Assembly (NCBI RefSeq): GCF_003364265.1
Contig: NZ_NXLW01000002.1
Coordinates: 62,001-126,000, forward strand
Reading direction: 5' to 3'
Source of the DNA: Helicobacter aurati
GTDB lineage: Bacteria > Campylobacterota > Campylobacteria > Campylobacterales > Helicobacteraceae
Length of the DNA: 64,000 nt
The translations under genes and the position numbers were made by a program. Shown here in pieces: positions 10,501-18,155 of the stretch (its first letter is position 1; every line of letters begins with the position of its first letter). The notes below the pieces were generated by a model, which was not told the origin of the DNA, made no database searches, and saw only the letters and a list, made by a program, of their open reading frames with translations.

Positions 10501-10856
10501 ATGACAATTTGATTACTAGCGAACGTATGCGTTTGGAATTATATAGACGTTTAGCACAAGTGCAAAGCGAATATGAAGTACATGAGATTGAAAATGAGAT
10601 AGAAGAACGATTTGGTAAATTAGATATATATAGCTTGCAGTTTTTGGAGCTTATTATTATTAAGATTCTTGCTACACAATTACAAATTAAAGCTATCAGC
10701 AACATGGCACATAATATTTCATTAGTTTACCATGATAATACAAAGATTGTACTACGTTCTCCAACAAAAGACGATGACGATATTCTCTTGACTATTAAAG
10801 AATATTTAAAAGAAATGTTAAAACGTCCCAAAACAAGCCAAGCAATACCAACATAG
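7527..10856 (+). CDS. mfd: Mfd, transcription-repair coupling factor
   Basis: Mfd removes RNA polymerase stalled at DNA damage and recruits UvrA. The 1109-residue protein has the N-terminal UvrB-like module, an RNA-polymerase interaction domain (LKVGDFVVHNEYGVGIF near 460), then a RecG-like translocase with Walker A GDVGFGKTE (near 611), the DEEH box (near 716), motif III SATPIPR, motif VI RGRVGR and the C-terminal TRCF domain. The reading frame is open from 7440, but AAAGGAA before ATG 7527 and the -10 at 7461 make the later start more likely. It stands alone on this strand. Confidence 0.96.
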   Translation: MSFFQTHIQSAIYESFVQKDSVCYQCHAENLTLLKPTNVNMSLDSFRSNCKQESIKKNPPQIIVCTSDEAYLCYQALSFLISQKYVISKDSLLPILLPDIRAKPFDSMQSFYAEFRELFAQLALWYKNGCTQIIISPTQTLMSFMPNKQLLDYFVIHVGEDIATQDYCKNSSTAVANPQNVLHETSNIHKSALERLIEQLLYYGYESVEIVEMQGEFSHRGDIIDIFIPNTDLPVRLSFFDTEVESIRYFDYQTQLSKKEELDSITIYPALFSLNAKDYALLESKIQTMDSVNNNSQSVLEKNVNTMGFWFLKDIGGINFLEHYSTIFSLQALIEYQENLEYIDPLLIPNKDKIIRIFKEPSIFQDMAALRLSNLQNTLKLHRQKQIAILSPTNALLKNVLNTHELSFAMESKQDSMQTIITPFYLHIQSQTQIFISLQKPQKIQRKAVKLDLDSLKVGDFVVHNEYGVGIFQSIQQVSIMGGLKDFISIVYANEDKLLLPVENLNMIEKYTGFDNAIVKLDKLGKSSFLRLKDSIKEKLLEIANEIIKLQAQRELSQGAIISLQSPQNLVAYKKFEESRGFELTKDQSLAIQESLKDLASGKVMDRLLNGDVGFGKTEVAMNLCFVSALNDFISFVLVPTTLLCNQHFESFKERFQATLLANGKQIAIAKIDRFTTAKQKEILQKDLADGKIQIVIGTHALFNLEVKKLGLIVIDEEHKFGVKQKEILKQKSLNTHVLSMSATPIPRTLNMAYSKLKAISHLYTPPTYKQESKTFVKQKQDSLIKEIIMRELRRGGQVFYIYNNIAKMPNSKSYLLGLLPHLRILVLHSQVNPKDMEKGMIDFLHKQYDILLCTSIVESGVHLPNANTIIIDNADNFGIADLHQLRGRVGRGKTVGFCYLLVNEIPNKEAQQRLLALEKNSYLGSGANLAMRDLEIRGGGNLLGQAQSGHIKHVGFGMYVRMLEETLHNLLQSNTENNKVDLKLSVSAFLNDNLITSERMRLELYRRLAQVQSEYEVHEIENEIEERFGKLDIYSLQFLELIIIKILATQLQIKAISNMAHNISLVYHDNTKIVLRSPTKDDDDILLTIKEYLKEMLKRPKTSQAIPT

Positions 10857-11049
10857 ACAAAATGAAAAGTTAATATACATATCTCTTTTATGATTCTAGA
10901 AATATCTGCTCAATTGCAACACATAGCACTCTTTAATAATCCAAGTTACACCATAGATATAGATAATAAAAAACGTCATTATCTATTATATGAATGAAGC
11001 AAATTGACTCTAGTAATAAAAACAGATTCTATCGGAATCTAAAACTACC

Positions 11050-11706
11050 TTAAAACATAAAGAGGTATCTGACTGCAAACAAAGAAAACCCACTACCTAA
11101 TGCTAAATCAACTCTGTGATTCTTATACATAGTTAAAGAGCCACCTCCATTGCCAGACACGACAAACGATCTCGGATGTACGAAGAATGAATCGTTACTA
11201 AAGATATTCAAATACCCTAAAGACAAACCGACAAATACTCCCCATACAAAATTGCTCTGTGGATTAAATTCCAACGTCCAATCTGCTCCAGCTTGAATAA
11301 ACAATCCGCTATAATTAACATCTCTCAAATACGACGTGTAATTATACTGCAACCAGTTAGCCGATACAAACCCTCTTACTCCGTGTCGAAATGTATGAAA
11401 CTGCCATTCTTCCGGAAAATAATACTGGTATCCACCCATAATACCTGCACTAAAATTTCCTAAGCCACCTACACCTATTTCTGCTCCTATAAAACCGAAT
11501 CCATTATCAAATAAATTGTCTTGTGAGTGGTTTGTTGTATTACGTGGTTTTGTATTTTGTGCCTGTTTTACTTCGACATTTTCTTTTTGTGCTTGTGCTG
11601 CCTTAGCCATTACAAAATTGCAACTTGTTAATAAAGCAGCACTTACAAAAAATTTGCAATAATTATGTAAATATTTTCTTGATTTTCTATGAATTGTAAA
11701 ATGCAT
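11050..11706 (-). CDS. Small Helicobacter outer-membrane beta-barrel protein
   Basis: The 218-residue protein has a signal peptide (basic start, hydrophobic stretch, AKAAQA cleavage region near 35-40), a polar linker, and then alternating aromatic-rich strands typical of a small barrel. It ends in FAVRYLFMF, with the terminal Phe used for outer-membrane assembly. The FGFIGAEIGVGG opening of the barrel resembles Helicobacter OMP families. The ligand or role is unknown. It is transcribed alone, opposite to mfd. Confidence 0.75.
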   Translation of the reverse strand: MHFTIHRKSRKYLHNYCKFFVSAALLTSCNFVMAKAAQAQKENVEVKQAQNTKPRNTTNHSQDNLFDNGFGFIGAEIGVGGLGNFSAGIMGGYQYYFPEEWQFHTFRHGVRGFVSANWLQYNYTSYLRDVNYSGLFIQAGADWTLEFNPQSNFVWGVFVGLSLGYLNIFSNDSFFVHPRSFVVSGNGGGSLTMYKNHRVDLALGSGFSLFAVRYLFMF

Positions 11707-11894
11707 TTATCAACTCCTAATTTTGTGATAGAGAATCATTATAACATAATTATTTCATATCAATAAAGATATATTAAAAGCATGTGGAATTTGCAACAGA
11801 GGGCAAAGAATCCTTTTTGACGTGTTTAGTCTATGAGATTCTAGTAAAATAAGAGTATTTAATCAATATACATTTTAAAAAGTAAAGAGAAACC

Positions 11895-12632
11895 ATGTCA
11901 AAAAAAATGATTGCCATTACACAAAGGTTGATTGCGCATGAGCAGTATTTTGAAATAAGAGAAGCATTAAGTAGCGAATGGGGAATCTTATTTAACAAAG
12001 GGCATATTTTTGATAGTTTTTTACCACTGCCACTTAGTTATAATATGAATTTTCAAGATTATCTATCTAGTCTTGGAGATAGATTGGCTGGTGTGATTCT
12101 TAGCGGAGGGAATGATTTGTCCTGCTGCATGAAAGATTCTGCAGATGATGATACCTATCTCGCACAACAAAAGATATTATCCCAACAACGTGATAGCTAT
12201 GAAAAAACCATCATTCAATGTTGTATCGCACATAGAATCGCTCTGCTTGGAATCTGCCGTGGCGCGCAAATGATAGCGTGGCACTTTGGAAGCAATATAG
12301 AAAGGTGTAAGGATCATGTGGGTTTGCACGAAATTATCTATACACAAGATGCAAGGACATTATCCTATGCGCAAATGCAGAATAAACAGGAGTTTTCGCA
12401 GCAATCTTTTGTTGGTAATTCTTTTCATAATTATTGTATTACTAAGTTGGGGAAACAGCTTGTGGCTTTAGCTACGTCAACAGATAATACAATTGAATCC
12501 TTTCGACATAAAAAATATCCTATTTTTGGAATCGTGTGGCATATTGAAAGAAAGAATGGTTGGGAAAATAATTGTATTGTACAAGAATGGCTTAATACGA
12601 TTATAAAACTTCAAAATCCATATAGTAACTAG
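11895..12632 (+). CDS. Class I glutamine amidotransferase-like hydrolase (peptidase C26)
   Basis: The 245-residue protein has the nucleophile elbow GICRGAQMIAW, the oxyanion region LSGGNDL and the His-x-Glu pair in IVWHIE, so the Cys-His-Glu triad looks complete. Peptidase C26 enzymes hydrolyse gamma-glutamyl compounds. A related Campylobacter enzyme (Cj1417c) removes gamma-glutamate from a CDP-amidate intermediate of capsule synthesis, but no capsule gene is near here. A putrescine or gamma-glutamyl-GABA role is another option. The substrate is unknown. Confidence 0.75.
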   Translation: MSKKMIAITQRLIAHEQYFEIREALSSEWGILFNKGHIFDSFLPLPLSYNMNFQDYLSSLGDRLAGVILSGGNDLSCCMKDSADDDTYLAQQKILSQQRDSYEKTIIQCCIAHRIALLGICRGAQMIAWHFGSNIERCKDHVGLHEIIYTQDARTLSYAQMQNKQEFSQQSFVGNSFHNYCITKLGKQLVALATSTDNTIESFRHKKYPIFGIVWHIERKNGWENNCIVQEWLNTIIKLQNPYSN

Positions 12633-12652
12633 TAATAAATTCGATTCTAAAC

Positions 12653-12675
12653 ATTATATTGTTATTCAATGTAAT
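12653..12675 (+). terminator. Candidate terminator after the amidotransferase gene
   Basis: ATTATATTG and CAATGTAAT form a nine-pair stem with one G-U pair and a TTATT loop. T-rich sequence (TTTTTTGTTTTTT) follows ~20 bases later. The stem is AT-rich, so the strength is doubtful. Confidence 0.35.
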
Positions 12676-12739
12676 AATAAAGTAATAAATTGGTTTTTTG
12701 TTTTTTCCTACTCGAGAATGCAAAATAGAAATTTTTAGC

Positions 12740-12745
12740 TATAAT
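12740..12745 (+). promoter_or_regulatory. Candidate -10 box of folK-flhF
   Basis: A perfect TATAAT lies 45 bases before the folK start and should give a leader of ~35 bases. It probably drives folK and the overlapping flhF. Confidence 0.5.
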
Positions 12746-12789
12746 TGTAGTTTACAAAATTATTTAGTCTATGTGTTTGAGGAGTTTTT

Positions 12790-13281
12790 GTGAAGATATT
12801 TAGCAAACATTTTCCTTACGTATGCTCTGATTACAAACAAATATATCTTACGAATCATTTTTTTAACAATCAAGTTATTTGTAATATAGGAGCAAATATC
12901 GCATATTGTATTCAAACATTCGAATATCTTTTTACCTTTCTACAAAAACATCCTAAGATTGTTATTTATGCAGCTTCTTATATTTATAAAAACCCAGCTT
13001 TTGGATATACTAAACAACCAGATTTCTATAATGCCTCTCTTGTCTTATATACCAGTCTTTGTATAAGAAATATCTTTACTCTTTTCTTTTATCTTGAACG
13101 TAAATTTGGCAGAATGCGAAAAAGAATATTTAAAAATAGTCCGCGTACCTTAGATATAGATATTATTTTTTACAATAATATGAAGATTCGTTTCAATCAT
13201 TTATATTTGCCACATCCAGCCTATTCGTACCGAGAAAATATCATGTCCACATTAAAATTTCACTTAGGCTTAAGTATATGA
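12790..13281 (+). CDS. folK: FolK, hydroxymethyldihydropterin pyrophosphokinase
   Basis: FolK transfers pyrophosphate from ATP to 6-hydroxymethyl-dihydropterin in folate synthesis. The 163-residue protein starts with GTG, supported by TGAGGAG five bases upstream. It shows NIGANI, PDFYNASL and SPRTLDIDIIFY, which hold the substrate and magnesium-binding Asp residues, then LPHPAY. The N-terminal ~25 residues are longer than usual. Its stop overlaps the flhF start by ATGA, the same pairing as HP1036-HP1035. Confidence 0.93.
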   Translation: MKIFSKHFPYVCSDYKQIYLTNHFFNNQVICNIGANIAYCIQTFEYLFTFLQKHPKIVIYAASYIYKNPAFGYTKQPDFYNASLVLYTSLCIRNIFTLFFYLERKFGRMRKRIFKNSPRTLDIDIIFYNNMKIRFNHLYLPHPAYSYRENIMSTLKFHLGLSI

Positions 13282-14750
13282 AACTTTATACTTATTCAGG
13301 AGAAACTCCTACAGAAGCGTTAAAGAAAGCGCAAAGCGTACATGGTGATGAAGCATTAGTCGTGGAGAATAAAACGATTCGCAAGAAAACATTGACAGAA
13401 CCTGGTCTCTACGAAATTGTCGTGCAAGTTGATGAAAAAAATATACCAGCTACCTTAAAAGAAGAAACAAAAGATATTGCTATCGCGAGAAATAGCATAC
13501 AAGAACGATTGGATGGCATTGCTCAAAGAGAATTAGAAAGAAAAAGAGCACAAAAAAATCAGAGTATTTTTGATGACAATATTAGCAAACAGCTAAGTCG
13601 TGCAGTGCGTGAGATTTCTGAACTTTCTAATGAAGTCGAAAACGATGACATCAAAGTGGAGTTCAGCAATAAAGTACCGCGTGAAAGAAGTGTGCAAAAA
13701 TTTCTCCCACAACAAAGTATGCGACCAGTAGAACAACCTATAACGCAAGTAAGCAATACAATTGAAACCCTCAATAAACGTGTTGGTTCTAAGATTCAAG
13801 AGAGACAGAATCTGCATCAAGGTGGCAATATCGAAGAATTACGAGGAATCAAGCAAGAGCTTGATAAACTCAATGATAAGGTAAAGCTTATCCAAAACAT
13901 GGTTTGGGAGGATAGAAGCCCAAGAGGTGAAGGTATTAACATTCCGTATGAGTTTGCAGAAATCTATCGCATTGCTAAGACGAGCGGCATTATCAAGAGT
14001 CATCTTGATGCAATTATGAGTCTTAGCCTCGAGCTCATGCCGTTAAAAATGCGCGAAAATTCATTAACAATCAAACGATATTTTAGAGAAGTTCTAAGGA
14101 AAATGATATATTGTAGACCAGAAAGCAAGGACATGACAAAAAAAATTATGATGCTTGTCGGTCCAACTGGCGTAGGCAAAACAACCGCTTTAGCAAAGCT
14201 TGCCGCAAGATTCTCATTAGAAAAAAAAGCGAAAGTAGGGATTATTACGCTTGATAGCTATCGTATTGGTGCGTTAGATCAACTTGAATGGTATGCCGAA
14301 CGTATGCGTATCAGCATACAATTAGTAATAGCCCCAGAGGATTTTTTAAAGGCACTTGATTCGTTGCGCTATTGTGATTATATTCTCGTAGATACCGCAG
14401 GACGTAGTCAAAATGACGGTGAAAAGATCACACAGATTAAAAAATATTTGCAAAGCGACTATAAAGTTAACACCTCACTTGTTATGAGCGCAACAACGAA
14501 ATTTGAAGATTTACGTGATATTTATGACGCATTTGGAATCTTGAATCTTGATACCTTAATATTTAGTAAACTCGATGAAAGTCGCGGGCTAGGAAACATT
14601 TTTTCTCTCGCTTATGAAACGAAAAAGCCAATTAGTTATTTTTCCATAGGACAAGAAGTTCCTACTGATTTAGTAGTAGCTACCAATGAATCGCTTATTG
14701 ATTGGCTTTTAGATGGTTTTATTAATCCTAATACACAACATCATTTATAA
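13278..14750 (+). CDS. flhF: FlhF, flagellar SRP-type GTPase
   Basis: FlhF sets the polar site and number of flagella. The 490-residue protein has an N-terminal basic B domain of ~200 residues, a helical N domain, then an SRP GTPase with the P-loop GPTGVGKTT (near 294), DTAGRSQND, SATTKFED and SKLDESRGLG. It is translationally coupled to folK. In most relatives flhG, the MinD-like regulator of FlhF, follows at once; here it does not, and the next real gene is mtn. Confidence 0.96.
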   Translation: MKLYTYSGETPTEALKKAQSVHGDEALVVENKTIRKKTLTEPGLYEIVVQVDEKNIPATLKEETKDIAIARNSIQERLDGIAQRELERKRAQKNQSIFDDNISKQLSRAVREISELSNEVENDDIKVEFSNKVPRERSVQKFLPQQSMRPVEQPITQVSNTIETLNKRVGSKIQERQNLHQGGNIEELRGIKQELDKLNDKVKLIQNMVWEDRSPRGEGINIPYEFAEIYRIAKTSGIIKSHLDAIMSLSLELMPLKMRENSLTIKRYFREVLRKMIYCRPESKDMTKKIMMLVGPTGVGKTTALAKLAARFSLEKKAKVGIITLDSYRIGALDQLEWYAERMRISIQLVIAPEDFLKALDSLRYCDYILVDTAGRSQNDGEKITQIKKYLQSDYKVNTSLVMSATTKFEDLRDIYDAFGILNLDTLIFSKLDESRGLGNIFSLAYETKKPISYFSIGQEVPTDLVVATNESLIDWLLDGFINPNTQHHL

Positions 14751-14836
14751 TGATTGTCGCGCAATTATCGCTTCTATTCATTGGATTGGTTAGTAACAAC
14801 ATTATGCAAAATACAGCGGCTTATGTATTGCACTAG
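14750..14836 (+). CDS. Possible 28-residue hydrophobic small ORF coupled to flhF
   Basis: The flhF stop and an ATG overlap as TAATG at 14748-14752, and the frame runs for 28 codons (MIVAQLSLLFIGLVSNN at its start) to TAG. The first half is hydrophobic and could be one membrane helix. It occupies the place where flhG normally begins but has no similarity to it. It may be chance; I give it low weight. Confidence 0.2.
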   Translation: MIVAQLSLLFIGLVSNNIMQNTAAYVLH

Positions 14837-14901
14837 AGAATACAAATTATTCAACCTAATCTTATGATAAGATTCTAAAGAATATCACTTAAAGGAATGC
14901 T

Positions 14902-15594
14902 ATGACTATTGGAGTTATTGGGGCAATGCAAGAGGAAATTGCTCCGTTACTTGAAAAATACAACAATTATCAAAAAATTATAATTGGCAACAATACTTAC
15001 TATAAAGTATCCCATAACACACATGAAATTATTATTGCATATAGCAAAATAGGCAAAGTACACGCAGCAATAAGTGCAACAATAATGATTGTAAGGTTTG
15101 GCTGTGAAAATATCATTTTTAGCGGAGTCGCTGGCGGACTATCAAAGGACTTACAGGTGGGAGATTTGGTTATAGCAACTAGACTTTGTCAGCACGATGT
15201 GGATATTACAGCCTTCGGGCATAAGTTGGGATTTATCCCGGAGGGGAAGCTTTTCTATGAAAGCGATAAGCATTTGCGGCAAATAGCCCATGATATTGGC
15301 AGGGAAATGAATCTTGACATTAAGGAGGGTACTATTGCAAGCGGTGATCAATTTATTGCAGATCGTAGCAAAAAGGTTTTTCTTACTCAAGAGTTTAATG
15401 CAATTGCGGTAGAGATGGAGGGGGCAAGCGTAGCCTGTGTGTGTGATAATTTCAGAATCCCTTTTTGTATTTTCCGCTCCATTAGTGATGTTGCCGATAA
15501 ACAAGCCAATAGTAGTTTTGATGATTTTTTACAATCAAGTGCAACAATTAGTGCGAACTTCGTTAGTCGAATACTTGAACGGATTCTTACGTAA
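14902..15594 (+). CDS. mtn: Mtn, MTA/SAH (aminodeoxyfutalosine) nucleosidase
   Basis: The enzyme cleaves adenine from methylthioadenosine and S-adenosylhomocysteine. In Helicobacter and Campylobacter the same enzyme also cleaves 6-amino-6-deoxyfutalosine for menaquinone synthesis. The 230-residue protein shows IGVIGAMQEEI, SGVAGGL, the EMEGASVA ribose-binding motif and the catalytic Asp in RSISDVAD. Length is typical. AAAGGAA precedes the ATG. It is a single gene between flhF and glyS. Confidence 0.95.
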   Translation: MTIGVIGAMQEEIAPLLEKYNNYQKIIIGNNTYYKVSHNTHEIIIAYSKIGKVHAAISATIMIVRFGCENIIFSGVAGGLSKDLQVGDLVIATRLCQHDVDITAFGHKLGFIPEGKLFYESDKHLRQIAHDIGREMNLDIKEGTIASGDQFIADRSKKVFLTQEFNAIAVEMEGASVACVCDNFRIPFCIFRSISDVADKQANSSFDDFLQSSATISANFVSRILERILT

Positions 15595-15744
15595 TTCATA
15601 TAATTTATCGTAGAAAATCGCTCGAATCTTAAGCTGTGAAAGATTCAACAAGAATGATTCTATCAACCGTGTATTTGACCTAGAGTGAGTGTTCAGTGTT
15701 TCAATATTACAATCTTATTTACCAAGTAACCATAAGGAATCATA

Positions 15745-17940
15745 ATGGCAGAACTACTTATTGAGATTCTTACAGAAGAATTGCCCGCTATCCCTTTATT
15801 AAAGAATTTCCACTCCTTTCAGGAACAATGGAGAACAATTCTCAAACAATATCGATTGGAAACGGACTTTACATTCTATTATACGCCGAGACGATTGGTT
15901 CTCCTGCATAGGGACTTTGCCTGCAAACAAGCAGATTCTCATCTCGCACTTTATGGACCGCCCGTTCAAATCGCCTATAACGATGATAAAACGTTATCAA
16001 GAGCATTATTAAGTTTTCTCGCGAAAAACCAACTTACACAAGAACAGCTTACTACAACAATAAAAGACAATAAAGAAGTGGTTTATGTGGAACAAACAAT
16101 ACAGGGCACTGAATCCACAAAGATTCTAGCTGATATGGTAATAGCATGGTTAGAAAGTCTGCATTTCGGGAAAACCATGCGTTGGGGCAACTATCACCAG
16201 ACTTTTATTCGTCCAATTCGTAATATATGTATTCTTTTTGATGGACAGCTTATTCCCTGTGAGGCTTATGGCATAAAGTCAAGCAATATTATTACCCCGC
16301 ATAGACAAGCAAAAATTGCTACAAAAACTTCTTACAACACAGAAAATACTCAAGTCAATTTGCAGGCAACAGGCATAGATTCTTATCTCGACATTTTACA
16401 AAATCATGGAGTAATAGTGAATCAAAATGAACGTGAGAAAATTATTTTAGAATCACTTTATGCTATTGAGCAAAAACATAATGTAGACATCGAAATCGAC
16501 AAGCAGCTATTAGCAGAAATTGTAGCTATCACGGAATATCCTACTGCAATGCTAGGACATTTTGATGAAAAATTTTTAGAGATTCCAAAGGAAATGATTA
16601 TCGCCTCCATGAAAGAAAATCAGCGGTATTTTGCTGTTTATCAACAAAATAAACATGGCGATTCCAATAAATCATTTGCCAATCTTTACGCTGGATTTGT
16701 CGTGGTAAGCAATGCTTTCCAAGGCAATTTTGATTTAATTCTAAAAGGCAATGAAAAAGTCCTACGGGCAAGATTAGAAGACGCTCTTTTTTTCTATCAT
16801 AATGATAAGAAAGCTAATATGAATTTTGGCAGCTTAGAAAATATAGGTTTCATTGAAGGGGCTGGTAATTTACAAGATAAAGTATTGCGCGAAATTAATC
16901 TTGTCAAAAAAGTCTTTCATTTTTTGCAGAATCCAAATGTCAATCAACACAATGAATTGTCTTTACTCGTCGACCAACAAGAAAGCGTTATAAAAACACT
17001 CCATTATGCAAAGAATGATTTGCTTTCTCAAAGTGTTGGTGAATTTCCAGAGCTTCAAGGGATTATGGGGGCAAATTTTGCAGCATTAATCGGCTTAAAC
17101 GAAAATGAATGTCTAGGAATAAAAGAACAATATCTTCCACATGGACAAGATTCTGCACTGCCAAGTACTGCTTTCAGTGCGATTGTCAATCTTGTGATCA
17201 AACTCGATACCGTTTTTAGCCTTTTTAATCTCAATAAGATTCCAACAGGTTCAAAAGATCCTTTTGCATTAAGACGTCAGACAACTGCCATTCTGAAAAT
17301 ATGCGCGAAATTTAATTGCAATTTTAGAATCTATGATATTTGCAATTTGGCTTTACATGACAAAAATTATCAGCATATTGATCATAAAACGTTTCATAGT
17401 TTCATTATAGAACGCGTATATGGAATTTTCAGTGAGATTAACCCTAGCATTGTCCGGGCTGTGTTAGAGCTTGATATAAATATTGGCGAGACTTTCCATA
17501 GAATCGTAGCACTAGCTCGCTATTGCGATGGGGTTGATCTGAAAGCCATTACTGCCACTTTTAAACGTGTGGCAAATATTGTGCAAAACCCACAAGATAT
17601 TTCACAACAAGAGATTAATCCTCATCTCTTTGAAGAAAGCGAAAAAAAGCTTTATGCCAATTTATCAATCTACCAACAGCAAAAACGACAGAAAGTTTTG
17701 CATTCTATTCATAATGATTTTTCGCCAAAATCACAAGATTTCCTTAATGAAGCATATATTGCGAGTCTCATGCAACAATTAGAATCTCTTTTTGGATTAA
17801 AAGAGTATCTTGATAAGGTTTTTGATGATGTGTTAATTTATTGCGATGATAGAACATTACGTACAAATCGTATTGCTCTTGTTGTTTGTGTGTTTCATGA
17901 GTTTTTAGAATTTGGTGATATGCGCCAAATTACCGCCTAA
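15745..17940 (+). CDS. glyS: Glycyl-tRNA synthetase beta subunit
   Basis: GlyS is the tRNA-binding subunit of the alpha2-beta2 glycyl-tRNA synthetase. The 731-residue protein starts LLIEILTEELPA, contains GKTMRWG and the HD-like FPELQGIMG segment, the conserved KLDT and GSKDPFALRR motif, and a C-terminal anticodon-binding helical region. It is slightly longer than H. pylori GlyS (~700). The glyQ partner is not in the window; in Helicobacter the two are normally unlinked. It converges on the TonB receptor gene. Confidence 0.96.
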   Translation: MAELLIEILTEELPAIPLLKNFHSFQEQWRTILKQYRLETDFTFYYTPRRLVLLHRDFACKQADSHLALYGPPVQIAYNDDKTLSRALLSFLAKNQLTQEQLTTTIKDNKEVVYVEQTIQGTESTKILADMVIAWLESLHFGKTMRWGNYHQTFIRPIRNICILFDGQLIPCEAYGIKSSNIITPHRQAKIATKTSYNTENTQVNLQATGIDSYLDILQNHGVIVNQNEREKIILESLYAIEQKHNVDIEIDKQLLAEIVAITEYPTAMLGHFDEKFLEIPKEMIIASMKENQRYFAVYQQNKHGDSNKSFANLYAGFVVVSNAFQGNFDLILKGNEKVLRARLEDALFFYHNDKKANMNFGSLENIGFIEGAGNLQDKVLREINLVKKVFHFLQNPNVNQHNELSLLVDQQESVIKTLHYAKNDLLSQSVGEFPELQGIMGANFAALIGLNENECLGIKEQYLPHGQDSALPSTAFSAIVNLVIKLDTVFSLFNLNKIPTGSKDPFALRRQTTAILKICAKFNCNFRIYDICNLALHDKNYQHIDHKTFHSFIIERVYGIFSEINPSIVRAVLELDINIGETFHRIVALARYCDGVDLKAITATFKRVANIVQNPQDISQQEINPHLFEESEKKLYANLSIYQQQKRQKVLHSIHNDFSPKSQDFLNEAYIASLMQQLESLFGLKEYLDKVFDDVLIYCDDRTLRTNRIALVVCVFHEFLEFGDMRQITA

Positions 17941-17984
17941 GTATTTCTGAATAATTAGCGCAAGATTCTTAATAGATTGAATCC

Positions 17985-18001
17985 AAATGCAAATTGCATT
18001 T
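17985..18001. repeat. Short palindrome between convergent genes
   Basis: AAATGCAA and TTGCATTT pair perfectly around a single central A. It lies 45 bases past glyS and ~155 bases past the end of the opposing gene. It might act as a weak bidirectional terminator, but there is no T-tract. The rest of 17941-18155 shows nothing else. Confidence 0.3.
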
Positions 18002-18155
18002 ATTGCACGTTGCACTAAGATTAGTTTCAATCCTAACAACAAATATTTGTGCAAGAGAGAACTTTTCTCTCAAAGCCTTACTTACACAATCCCATAGACT
18101 AACACATAGATCAACGCATGCCCATAAAGAAGCGAGCGACATAAAGAAGAATCGT

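Noticed and set aside
9197-10705. Several minus-strand ORFs of 60-110 codons inside mfd
   Set aside because: They lie fully antisense to conserved helicase motifs, lack ribosome sites and have no protein-like features.
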